A stretch of DNA of 64,000 nucleotides, from contig CAJXUY010000004.1 in the NCBI GenBank assembly GCA_913060665.1, positions 124,001 to 188,000 on the forward strand, read 5' to 3'. This stretch comes from an uncultured Oleiphilaceae bacterium (GTDB taxonomy: Bacteria > Pseudomonadota > Gammaproteobacteria > Pseudomonadales > Oleiphilaceae). Under the pieces are notes generated by a model. The model saw only the letters and a list, made by a program, of their open reading frames with translations. It was not told where the DNA came from and made no database searches. Below, piece after piece: positions 37,470 through 46,128 of this stretch; positions within the stretch are counted from its first letter, which is position 1; every line of letters begins with the position of its first letter. Both the position numbers and the translations under genes were made by a program.

Positions 37470-38879
37470 TTAAAGTTCATATACTTGGGTAATCAAACTA
37501 TTATTCGCATTTACAATTCTTATAAACGTTGTTCGTCCAGCCTTAATATCAAGTCGGGTATTGGTTTTAGTAAACGCTGTCGCAAAGCTAATATCTGCTG
37601 GCCCTTCGTCAAGATTAAACCTCATTACTTGTCCAGTGTGAGGTAACGTCAACCAGCTTCTCCTATCCGCACTCTCTGACGCAATATTATAGACACTGGC
37701 GGCGAGCTGCCCAGCCCACCCACCTTGCTTTTCCGCCTGTTTTTGAAACTCGTATTTAGCATAGCCTCTTAGGGATTGGCGCACCATCAATGCAGGAACT
37801 TGCTCTTTGAGGTCTTTAACTGCAAGAGCCCCTACATCAACGACTGTTTCGGATACGCCGAGCTTGTTCAGCTTATGATCCATCGCTGTTAAAGGCTGAC
37901 TAACAGGCCAATGATCAATATCATAGTATGGAAATGCCAGTGAGATAAAGCCACCATCAAACGTCGGTATCGGTATTTTTATTTCGGTTTTAGCAGGTAC
38001 AAATCCATCTTCAAAAAATACAACGACAACACCTTGATCTTCTGTAGGCAAATTTAAGTCTGGGTACTCGGTCTTACTACCTTGCTTGTATGAAATACGC
38101 GCAATATCTTGCATAAGTAACTCACTAGCTGAGTTAATCTCAAACGCTTTCTTGTAATCAACCAAAGCAGAGTTAAGCTCCCCTGTCGCTTCCCAAAACG
38201 CTGCCGAAGCATAAAACGTATACGCGTTTTGAAATGAACTTTTCACACTACCGGCAACAGTATCAAGTCCCGAAAACTCATCAGACAACGTATTTAGGTC
38301 AACTCTGTTTTCTTCAGCTTCCTGATATGCATCTCTTACTTCCTGTTCGTGTTTTTCCAACAATACTCGCTGTTCCAGAGCAACCTTTCTAAACTCTACT
38401 GAAGCGCCCTCAAGGTCGCTCTCACCTAAATAATTAAAAGCTTGGTGGTGATGGGTAAAAATACGTTCATAGCCAGCCCCTTTATAGGGGATGGCATTGT
38501 CATTAACCAATATAGATGAGCCTTGAGCTGCCGTGTTCGATAACTGGACCGTTGATGCTAGATCCTGATCATCAAATTCTGAGATCACCAATTGAAAGTC
38601 TGACTTGCTATCATCAAAGCGAGAATTAAGCTGATTGATACGACCTCTTTCCATCATATATAACATCGCATCCGCACTTTCTCTCTCATTATTTAACGAG
38701 GTTAGAACGCTATCAACAGCAGGGCTGGGAGTATTGCTGGATATCACCTTCTGAAAAGAGGCTGCCTGATTGGGATATGCGTTGAAAAGAGAAGATGTAG
38801 CGCACCCATGTAAAGTAGCCGATAAAGCCAAAACCAAAACGCCACGAACTAGATAACTTCGCCACTCCATAGAATACAT
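37470..38879 (-). CDS. COG3014-type outer-membrane lipoprotein
   Basis: 469 residues; lipobox LHGC after an MEWRSYLVRG leader (ATG three codons in may be the real start). The first ~280 residues are helical with TPR-like repeats (ADAMLYMMERGRINQLNSRF, FNYLGESDLEGASVEFRKVA, ALVDYKKAFEINSASEL). The rest is beta-rich with FPYYDIDHWP. It heads the ycfL-lpoB unit with a 40-base gap. Probably helps stabilise or place the Lpo proteins; inference from position. Confidence 0.8.
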   Translation of the reverse strand: MYSMEWRSYLVRGVLVLALSATLHGCATSSLFNAYPNQAASFQKVISSNTPSPAVDSVLTSLNNERESADAMLYMMERGRINQLNSRFDDSKSDFQLVISEFDDQDLASTVQLSNTAAQGSSILVNDNAIPYKGAGYERIFTHHHQAFNYLGESDLEGASVEFRKVALEQRVLLEKHEQEVRDAYQEAEENRVDLNTLSDEFSGLDTVAGSVKSSFQNAYTFYASAAFWEATGELNSALVDYKKAFEINSASELLMQDIARISYKQGSKTEYPDLNLPTEDQGVVVVFFEDGFVPAKTEIKIPIPTFDGGFISLAFPYYDIDHWPVSQPLTAMDHKLNKLGVSETVVDVGALAVKDLKEQVPALMVRQSLRGYAKYEFQKQAEKQGGWAGQLAASVYNIASESADRRSWLTLPHTGQVMRFNLDEGPADISFATAFTKTNTRLDIKAGRTTFIRIVNANNSLITQVYEL

Positions 38880-39181
38880 TTCCTTTTTCTAGAGTCTAGA
38901 TTATATTCAATAAACACAAAATACAGCAAGACCACCAACATAACTATAGAATTACCGTGTACCGTGATACTCGTTTACTAAGCAATGTCACTTAGCACAC
39001 AATAGCGCTTACTCACGCCACCATCCCTGGGTTTTTCTCAACTCTGGTTATCTTATTCTCGACAGTCTATACTACGCCCAACTGATTAAGAACCATGACA
39101 TTTGAGATACTGTTTAAACTGTCAAACTGACCCTATCGAGCCAATAACAGAACTCAGTCGTTAACACTCGAAGATAAGCCT
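38880..39181. other. Divergent promoter region between COG3014 gene and panP
   Basis: 302 bases with no gene. It must hold promoters for both directions. A short palindrome TCTAGAGTCTAGA-like element lies at about 38890-38902. No clear regulator site recognised. Confidence 0.4.
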
Positions 39182-40846
39182 ATGCCGCAGCAGAAAAAAC
39201 TGGCACTCGCCAGCATTAAAAGCATGTACCGGGTCTTTACCGTGCCCGAGGCCCCTGACTCAACGCTTAGCCAGATCGACAAAAATATTTCTCGAAATCT
39301 TGCGGGTTTTCTTCAAGATCATATTGTTGCAGTTGAGAAAGATTTATCTGAAGTTGAAAAAGACTTTTCTGACCCTAAGATTCCCGACAAACCCATATTT
39401 GTTTCAGAGCAGACTCAGTTTCTGCTCGATAAACTAGTTGCCCAGTCGGTCCATACGGCATCTCCAAGCTTTGTAGGTCATATGACCTCTGCACTGCCTT
39501 ATTTTATGCTCCCCCTTTCGAAAATAATGATTGCGCTTAATCAAAACCTGGTCAAGACCGAGACATCCAAAGCGTTTACGCCAATGGAACGTCAGGTAAT
39601 GGGGATGTTACACCGACTGGTATACGAACAAGATGGCGACTTTTACAACCGCTGGATGCACGATTCATATCATGCACTTGGCTCTATGGCATCTGGCGGC
39701 ACTATCGCTAACATTACCGCGCTATGGGCCGCAAGAAACCTTGCTTTCCCGGCAGAAGGGAACTTTAAAGGTATCAATCAACAAGGATTATTCAAAGCCT
39801 TAAGATACTACGGCTATGAAGGGGCGGCGATCGTTGTATCTAAACGGGGTCACTACTCACTTAGCAAGACTGCAGACCTACTGGGTATAGGCCGAGAAAA
39901 CCTTGTTGCCATCGACACAGATGATGATAATCGCATTCAACTCGACCAGCTAAGAAAGACGTGCATTGAGCTGCAAAGCAAAAAAATCAAAATAATCTCT
40001 ATTGTCGGCATCGCCGGAACAACCGAAACCGGCAATGTAGACCCTTTGGACGAACTCGCAGAAATCGCGCGAGAATTCAAAGCGCACTTTCATGTCGATG
40101 CAGCATGGGGTGGCCCAACGCTTTTCTCAAGGCACAATAAGCATTTACTTAAAGGCATAGAGAAAGCCGACTCGGTAACACTAGATGCCCATAAGCAACT
40201 CTATGTACCGATGGGTGCTGGCTTAGTCATTTTTAAAGATCCAACCAAGCTTAGCTCGATAGAGCATCATGCCCAATACGTAATTCGAAAAGGATCTAAA
40301 GACCTTGGCAGTACAACGTTAGAGGGGTCTCGCCCCGGCATGGCAATGCTTGTTCACTCAGGGCTAAGAATAATTGGCCGAGAAGGCTATGAGATCTTAA
40401 TTGATCAAGGCATTGAAAAAGCGCGTGCATTTGCCAACCTAATTGAGCAAAACGACTCGTTCGAACTGATAACCAAGCCTGAACTCAATATACTCACCTA
40501 CCGCTACTGCCCAAACTGGGCGCAAGAGGCGCTCCTTCTCGCGTCACCGGTTGAAATGGAGCGTATCAACACTCACTTGAACCGAATCACCAAATACATA
40601 CAGAAAACCCAGCGAGAACTTGGAAAAGCATTTGTCTCACGAACGCGTTTAGAGCCCCTCCTATACCAAGGCACGCCCTGTGTTGTATTTAGAGTCGTAC
40701 TAGCTAACCCACTCACGACTATCAATATTCTTGAAGACATTTTGAGTGAACAAGTCGAGCTGGCAAAGCACCCCAAAATTGCGAGTGAAATTTCCGCATT
40801 TGAAAGACTCTGTAACCACCAGCACTCAAAAACTCAAGCCAGCTAA
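39182..40846 (+). CDS. panP: PLP-dependent aspartate 1-decarboxylase, PanP type
   Basis: 554 residues of the group II decarboxylase fold. PLP site: SVTLDAHKQLYVPMGAG, with the Schiff-base lysine; HVDAAWGGPTLFSRHNK carries the aspartate that pairs with the pyridine nitrogen; SGGTIANITALWAAR is the phosphate-binding turn. The PanP family replaces PanD in many marine gammaproteobacteria to make beta-alanine for pantothenate. Glutamate or tyrosine decarboxylase specificity cannot be excluded. It is five bases upstream of a cupin gene. Confidence 0.85.
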   Translation: MPQQKKLALASIKSMYRVFTVPEAPDSTLSQIDKNISRNLAGFLQDHIVAVEKDLSEVEKDFSDPKIPDKPIFVSEQTQFLLDKLVAQSVHTASPSFVGHMTSALPYFMLPLSKIMIALNQNLVKTETSKAFTPMERQVMGMLHRLVYEQDGDFYNRWMHDSYHALGSMASGGTIANITALWAARNLAFPAEGNFKGINQQGLFKALRYYGYEGAAIVVSKRGHYSLSKTADLLGIGRENLVAIDTDDDNRIQLDQLRKTCIELQSKKIKIISIVGIAGTTETGNVDPLDELAEIAREFKAHFHVDAAWGGPTLFSRHNKHLLKGIEKADSVTLDAHKQLYVPMGAGLVIFKDPTKLSSIEHHAQYVIRKGSKDLGSTTLEGSRPGMAMLVHSGLRIIGREGYEILIDQGIEKARAFANLIEQNDSFELITKPELNILTYRYCPNWAQEALLLASPVEMERINTHLNRITKYIQKTQRELGKAFVSRTRLEPLLYQGTPCVVFRVVLANPLTTINILEDILSEQVELAKHPKIASEISAFERLCNHQHSKTQAS

Positions 40847-40851
40847 GTGAT

Positions 40852-41337
40852 ATGGACAGCAAAGACCTTATCATTCAATCTTTAGGGCTAACGCCTCATA
40901 TCGAAGGGGGGTATTATAAAAAAACTTACGAGTCAGATTACACAATAGATAATAATCAGCGAGCAATGAGCTCAATTTACTACCTGTTAACCAACGACTC
41001 CCCAACAGGTTTTTTCCACCAAAATAAATCTGATATTATTCATTTTTTTCATGCAGGCTCACCCATTGAGTACACGCTAATTAGCCCTCATGGAGAGCTG
41101 ATAACACGAGTGCTTGGCCCAAACCTAAGTCAAGGTCATCAATTTCAATTGGAGGTAAAAGGGGGGTACTGGAAAGCAAGTCAGCTATTAAAAGGGGATT
41201 ATGGTCTAATTAGTGAATCAGTTTGCCCAGGGTTTGAATATGCCGATATGACAATCGCATCACGAAGTCAAATGCTGACATCATACCCGGCACTATTAAA
41301 CAGGATAGAACACCTTATCAAGTCACCCACGACCTAA
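40852..41337 (+). CDS. DUF985 (cupin_5) protein
   Basis: 161 residues. Cupin_5 marks: IEGGYYKKTYES, SSIYYLLTNDSPTGFFHQNK, IIHFFHAGSPIEYTLISPHG and CPGFEYADM. A beta-barrel domain that may bind a small sugar or metabolite; function not established. Probably translated with panP. Its stop overlaps the convergent 88-residue gene by four bases. Confidence 0.9.
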   Translation: MDSKDLIIQSLGLTPHIEGGYYKKTYESDYTIDNNQRAMSSIYYLLTNDSPTGFFHQNKSDIIHFFHAGSPIEYTLISPHGELITRVLGPNLSQGHQFQLEVKGGYWKASQLLKGDYGLISESVCPGFEYADMTIASRSQMLTSYPALLNRIEHLIKSPTT

Positions 41338-41600
41338 TAAAGTGCGGCTTCATCTTCTAATACATCTTTAATAATATCAATAAAAATGCGATCGGCATCG
41401 CTATGAATCTCCGGGATCCTGACAATTGTCTCGGCACTAATCGCCGCAGCAATTTTCATATCCGCGTCTGACTCATTTTTAAGGTTTCGCGCAATATCCA
41501 TACACTTACTCGCAACGGCAGGGTCACTCAGTACTTTTTTGATAAAGGTACGTAACTCTGAAATAACCTTAGCCTGACGACTCTCTTCTGCACTACTCAT
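41334..41600 (-). CDS. Hypothetical small helical protein
   Basis: 88 residues from the ATG at 41600, which has a good AAGGGAG ribosome site; a start at 41618 would bury it. All-helical, charged, with no membrane segment: AKVISELRTFIKKVLSDP, then MDIARNLKNESDADMKIAAA. No family recognised. Overlaps the cupin gene by four bases tail to tail. Confidence 0.65.
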   Translation of the reverse strand: MSSAEESRQAKVISELRTFIKKVLSDPAVASKCMDIARNLKNESDADMKIAAAISAETIVRIPEIHSDADRIFIDIIKDVLEDEAALY

Positions 41601-41726
41601 AAAAACTCCCTTAAACACAGAACTATTACCTATAACCCAAGCATCAACGTCAACCCAATACTTGGATACTTCACTTTATTATAACCATTTGTTATTTAGC
41701 AGCGCCAGAAAGTATTTTGACCCAAA

Positions 41727-42632
41727 CTACTCACCAAAAATCTGATTACGACCATTTACTTTAGCCTTGTAAAGATTCTTGTCCGCGGCATCGATTAATT
41801 GATTAGGTAGCTGACCTGCTGCCTTTTCAGCACAACCCGCACTAATCGTTATGCACTTTCCAACAGGAGAGAACTCATGAAGCATATTTTCATTCTCTAT
41901 AGAACTTCTTAACCGCTCCGCTACCAATTTAGCGCCATCAAGAGAGGTATTAGGCAGCAGTACGACAAACTCCTCCCCCCCGTATCTTGCCACCATATCC
42001 ACAGGCCTCAGGAGATTACTCATCAATATTTTAGATACCAGCCGTAAACAGTCATCACCAGCCAAATGACCATAATTATCATTATAGGTTTTAAACGAAT
42101 CGATATCGATCATGATGACTGAGATCGGCTGTGATTCCCGGCTCGAACGACCCCACTCACGACCATAATGCAAAACGAACCCTCGACGATTATTTAACTC
42201 CGTCAATGAATCAATATGCGCGAGGCGGGATAGCTCTTCATTAACCGTCTGCAACTGCTCCTGTATAGCGGCAATACGTCCCATTGCCTGCACCATTGAC
42301 TGCAATACAGGCCCATTCACAGGTTTGGAAAGGTAAGCATCACCGCCTGCTTTGATCCCCTCCACAAAATGCTGGTCAGAAGCGTTAGAGCTAAGAAAGA
42401 CAATCGGCAGCCAATCATCAGAGAGCCTTGCCCGCATTCTTCGGGTAACCTCAAAACCGTCGATGCCTGGCAGCTCAATATCCATTAACACCAGATCAAC
42501 TTGGTTTTGGTCAAATAGCTCCATCGCAATTTCACCACTTTCAGCGGACATCACACGATGGCCAACCTCCTCAACATATGCGGTAACGAGATGACGAATC
42601 GCGCGACTATCTTCAACTAACAGTACATTCAT
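41727..42632 (-). CDS. REC-GGDEF response regulator (diguanylate cyclase)
   Basis: 301 residues from the ATG at 42632, which has AGGA upstream; the frame extends to 42674 without support. Receiver domain with phospho-acceptor aspartate in LVLMDIELPG; coiled linker (IAAIQEQLQTVNEELSRLAH); GGDEF domain with active GGEEF and an I-site RPVD five residues before it. A soluble, phosphorylation-controlled c-di-GMP synthase. No kinase gene is adjacent. Confidence 0.93.
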   Translation of the reverse strand: MNVLLVEDSRAIRHLVTAYVEEVGHRVMSAESGEIAMELFDQNQVDLVLMDIELPGIDGFEVTRRMRARLSDDWLPIVFLSSNASDQHFVEGIKAGGDAYLSKPVNGPVLQSMVQAMGRIAAIQEQLQTVNEELSRLAHIDSLTELNNRRGFVLHYGREWGRSSRESQPISVIMIDIDSFKTYNDNYGHLAGDDCLRLVSKILMSNLLRPVDMVARYGGEEFVVLLPNTSLDGAKLVAERLRSSIENENMLHEFSPVGKCITISAGCAEKAAGQLPNQLIDAADKNLYKAKVNGRNQIFGE

Positions 42633-42819
42633 GTAACATCCTGCAACACAACAGCAATTTCCAACGTGGATCACCTATACTATAGCCAAAATTAACAATG
42701 AAACTATAGAATTATTTAAAAACGCGATGATAGAGTTGTTAAAAACAATGTAGCCATTAGCTTGGTCTAGGCAGAAAAGAGTGAGAAAATAGAGATAGGG
42801 GAACAAAGCAAGAGAGTAT

Positions 42820-42854
42820 AAAGACCGCAATTAAAGCACTTAATGGCGGTCTTT
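42820..42854. terminator. Terminator between phosphate transporter and REC-GGDEF genes
   Basis: AAAGACCGC ... GCGGTCTTT with an inner ATTAA/TTAAT pair, about 35 bases, followed by a T-rich tail on both strands. It lies behind the PiT gene. Confidence 0.85.
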
Positions 42855-42867
42855 ATTGTTCAGCCAC

Positions 42868-44436
42868 TTAAGGCATCATAATACCTCGGATGGTAAAAAA
42901 TAATATAGCAGCCAGTAGCGCAGAAGCAGGTACAGTAATAATCCAAGCCGCTGCTATTTTTGCAAAATGAGAACGCTTAACCAACTCTTCACGATAAACA
43001 AGTTTTAAACGTTTCCGCTCACTTTTAGGTAGCACAACGTCTGCTTGCTTAGCCTTCAATTTTTTCAGCATTTGGTCCATTTCATCAACCGATGCTTTTT
43101 TGAAGTCTTCCAAAAACTTCCGAACTTGCTCCCTATCCTGACCTTCGTGACGCTCGGCAATAGAGTGAAGCTGACTTGCATAACTGACCTTTAAATACTC
43201 CCGCAAGAAACCAACACCAAAAATACCACCAACAGCAATATGAGTAGAACTCACAGGCAGTCCTAATTGAGAAGCGATGATAACCGTAATAGCAGCAGCC
43301 ATGGCCACGCAAAAAGCACGAACTTTGTTCAATTCGGTGATTTCAGAGCCTACTGTTTTAATCAATTTTGGCCCATATAACATAAGGCCAAGAGAGATAC
43401 CGATAGCCCCAACCATCATAACCCAGATCGGAATATGTGCTTTTGCGGAAACACCTGAATTAACTAACGAATCATTAATGGCCGCCAGAGGCCCAACAGC
43501 ATTTGCAACGTCATTTGCCCCGTGAGCAAAACTCAACATGGCTGCTGCAAATATTAGAGGAACTGTAAACAACGCGTTTACACCTTCTTTGGAGTTCTCG
43601 ATGCTGTCGGCTAATCGGTTGATCCCGGGCTTTACCAAAAAAAGTACTAACATTGCAGCAGCAAGTCCAACCCCTCCGGCAGTTAAAAAATCTAACTTCC
43701 AAATTTTCTTCAGGCCTTTAAGCGCCAGATAGGTAACAAACGCCCACGCCATTAACGCAATTAGCAAAGGTACGATTCTCTTTGCAGCGGTAGCAACATC
43801 ATCTCGGTAGAGTACTGTTTTCTTAATTAAATATAAGAAAGCAGCCGCAATAATCCCCCCCAATACCGGCGAAATAACCCAGCTTGCTGCAATCGCCCCC
43901 ATTTTACTCCAGTTAGCAATTCCAAAGCCTCCGGCGGCAATACCTGCCCCCAAGACCCCTCCCACAATAGAGTGAGTAGTAGAAACCGGTGCTCCAACCC
44001 ACGTGGCTAGATTAAGCCAGAGCGCCCCCGCTAACAATGCAGCCATCATAAGCCATATAAATACATCTGGATCAGTAATAGATGACGGATCAATAATGCC
44101 TTTTTTGATGGTGCCAACCACTTCACCACCCGCCAGCAACGCACCTGCTGCCTCAAATGTTGCCGCAATAATGATTGCACCTGTAAGCGTTAACGCATTG
44201 GAGCCGACCGCAGGGCCTACATTGTTGGCAACATCATTGGCTCCAATATTCATAGCCATATAACCGCCAATCATAGCGGCAATAACAAGCATATAGTTAC
44301 CATCAACACCTTTAGTCGTGGTGGCAACATAAAACATGATGCCGACCATAAAGAAGAGGCCGACTCCCAAACGCATCATTTCATTTTGGTAAGGAGCAGA
44401 TGCTTTTTCAATTTGATTAATGTTTGAGAACTCCAT
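42868..44436 (-). CDS. Inorganic phosphate transporter, PiT family
   Basis: 522 residues from the ATG at 44436, preceded by AAAGGGG; the open frame to 44475 has no such site. Two PiT repeats are clear: GANDVANNVGPAVGSNALTL near the N-terminus and FAHGANDVANAVGPLAAIND in the second half, with STTHSIVGG and SSTHIAVGG partner motifs. About eleven helices, with a cytoplasmic helical insert (LKKLKAKQADVVLPKS) near the end. Proton- or sodium-driven phosphate import. Confidence 0.95.
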   Translation of the reverse strand: MEFSNINQIEKASAPYQNEMMRLGVGLFFMVGIMFYVATTTKGVDGNYMLVIAAMIGGYMAMNIGANDVANNVGPAVGSNALTLTGAIIIAATFEAAGALLAGGEVVGTIKKGIIDPSSITDPDVFIWLMMAALLAGALWLNLATWVGAPVSTTHSIVGGVLGAGIAAGGFGIANWSKMGAIAASWVISPVLGGIIAAAFLYLIKKTVLYRDDVATAAKRIVPLLIALMAWAFVTYLALKGLKKIWKLDFLTAGGVGLAAAMLVLFLVKPGINRLADSIENSKEGVNALFTVPLIFAAAMLSFAHGANDVANAVGPLAAINDSLVNSGVSAKAHIPIWVMMVGAIGISLGLMLYGPKLIKTVGSEITELNKVRAFCVAMAAAITVIIASQLGLPVSSTHIAVGGIFGVGFLREYLKVSYASQLHSIAERHEGQDREQVRKFLEDFKKASVDEMDQMLKKLKAKQADVVLPKSERKRLKLVYREELVKRSHFAKIAAAWIITVPASALLAAILFFTIRGIMMP

Positions 44437-44760
44437 CACGCTGGACCCCTTTGGCTTATGAATATTCGCTATCAACCAGTGATACTGTCAAACCCGAGAT
44501 TAGTCAGGTTGTCCCCTAATCAATAAGTCCACCTTGAGATTGTCAGCGATAACATTTTACAAGATGGCTTTTAGGTGGGCGCACTATAGGATGAAACGGG
44601 GGAAAATGAAACCTCTTTAGGTCATATTATCCTACATATAACACAATAACAGACGAGCCAATATTAAGTAGCTGTATGCTACCTGTCATTTTGTTAGTTT
44701 CTGCGAAAATCTTCAGCATGACACATTTACAGTTAGGCCCATCTAAGCTATGACTTAAAG
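44437..44760. other. Divergent promoter gap, PiT gene and membrane GGDEF gene
   Basis: 324 bases with no gene seen. GTAGC-TGTAT-GCTAC near 44669 is a weak hairpin. No convincing Pho box was found for the PiT gene, in contrast to phoB. Confidence 0.35.
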
Positions 44761-45936
44761 ATGAAAGAGAAAAAATGGAGAGAAAAATCGGCCACCTCAA
44801 ACAGAGCTCAAATGACTCAGATAAATGATCCATCAAATTCCATTCAGGAAAGAGTGAATTCACGAATCATTTCTGTAAAAGAACGAGATGACCAACGAGT
44901 GACAGATGTCGCTAGATTGTTATCGCTAGGAGCCCTATTCTTTTTAATTATTATCGGCAGTAAGTCACATATCTCAGGCCACCACTTTCATGGCAACGTA
45001 CTGTTTATTTTTGCCATCATTACACTCGTTAATCTGATCAACTATCACTTTAAACAAAATAAACGGTTCTATCAGAATACCTTCATATCAATGGTGGGCG
45101 TTCTGTTTTTGTATTTGACCGCCTCAGGTGGCGAAAGCAATACAGGCCCTCTATGGTTTTATGTTTTTCCACCGATTGGTTTTTATATTTTTGGTATAAA
45201 ATATGGACTCACACTGTCTATAGGTGCCATTTTTGCGGTATTGATTATATTTTTCTTTCCTCAGCTCCCCTTTGCAACAACTGAATACGACCCTGACTTC
45301 AAACTCCGTTTTCTCGCCACGCTATCGTTCGTCACGGCCTGTGCGTACATTCTGGATGACGCCAGACGAACCGCAAAAAATGAACTAATCGACATGGCCA
45401 CACTATACGAATATGCTGCGAGAACTGACGAGCTGACAACCTTATCTAATCGTAGAGATATGAAGGAGTGTCTGGACAAAGAATTCTATCGCCACCAGCG
45501 TAGTAATAGCTATTTCTCAATTATTCTTATGGATATCGACCATTTCAAACGTGTCAACGATACCTATGGGCATGATGCTGGAGATGCGGTTTTAAAAGAA
45601 TTCTCTTCACTATTAAAAGAGCTTTCACGAAAAATAGATGTAGTCTCACGCTGGGGCGGGGAGGAGTTCTTAATGCTTCTACCCGACACATCACTATTGC
45701 AAGCATTAACTTTAGCAGAAAGGTTACGAGCCGCGGTAGAAGAACACACCTTCAGCCATAAGTTTGAAACTATACCTCTCACCGTGAGTGCAGGCATCTG
45801 CGCAGTTAGTCAGCATAAAGGTATTAATAAAATATTAAAACAAGCCGATATCAACTTATATGAAGCAAAAACAAAAGGAAGAAATCGTATTCAGCCGGCG
45901 GTAAAAAGCATCTCCAGCTCAATTGCTGTCACCTAA
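44761..45936 (+). CDS. Membrane diguanylate cyclase (GGDEF)
   Basis: 391 residues. About six transmembrane helices at residues 55-205 form a MASE-like sensor. The GGDEF domain has LSNRRDMKECL, DIDHFKRVNDTYGHDAGD, the active site SRWGGEEFLMLLP and an RKID I-site five residues before it, so product inhibition is likely. It synthesises c-di-GMP in response to an unknown membrane signal. Confidence 0.93.
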   Translation: MKEKKWREKSATSNRAQMTQINDPSNSIQERVNSRIISVKERDDQRVTDVARLLSLGALFFLIIIGSKSHISGHHFHGNVLFIFAIITLVNLINYHFKQNKRFYQNTFISMVGVLFLYLTASGGESNTGPLWFYVFPPIGFYIFGIKYGLTLSIGAIFAVLIIFFFPQLPFATTEYDPDFKLRFLATLSFVTACAYILDDARRTAKNELIDMATLYEYAARTDELTTLSNRRDMKECLDKEFYRHQRSNSYFSIILMDIDHFKRVNDTYGHDAGDAVLKEFSSLLKELSRKIDVVSRWGGEEFLMLLPDTSLLQALTLAERLRAAVEEHTFSHKFETIPLTVSAGICAVSQHKGINKILKQADINLYEAKTKGRNRIQPAVKSISSSIAVT

Positions 45937-46128
45937 CCAAACCTCACAACATAAAAGATGACATCAACAAACGTTACATTAACGGAGTACTCACTAACTA
46001 TTTATAACGATAAACAACATGGCATCACTTTACATTAGGACAACAAGAGCCTATATCTTTACTAATAGGTAAAAGCCCTAAACTGATACATTGCCGTTAA
46101 CAATAATAAGATTCGATATGCAGTCTAT

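Noticed and set aside
42868-44475. Pho box in front of the PiT gene
   Set aside because: Only scattered TGTCA-like bits were found, none with correct spacing and orientation, unlike the clear box at phoB.
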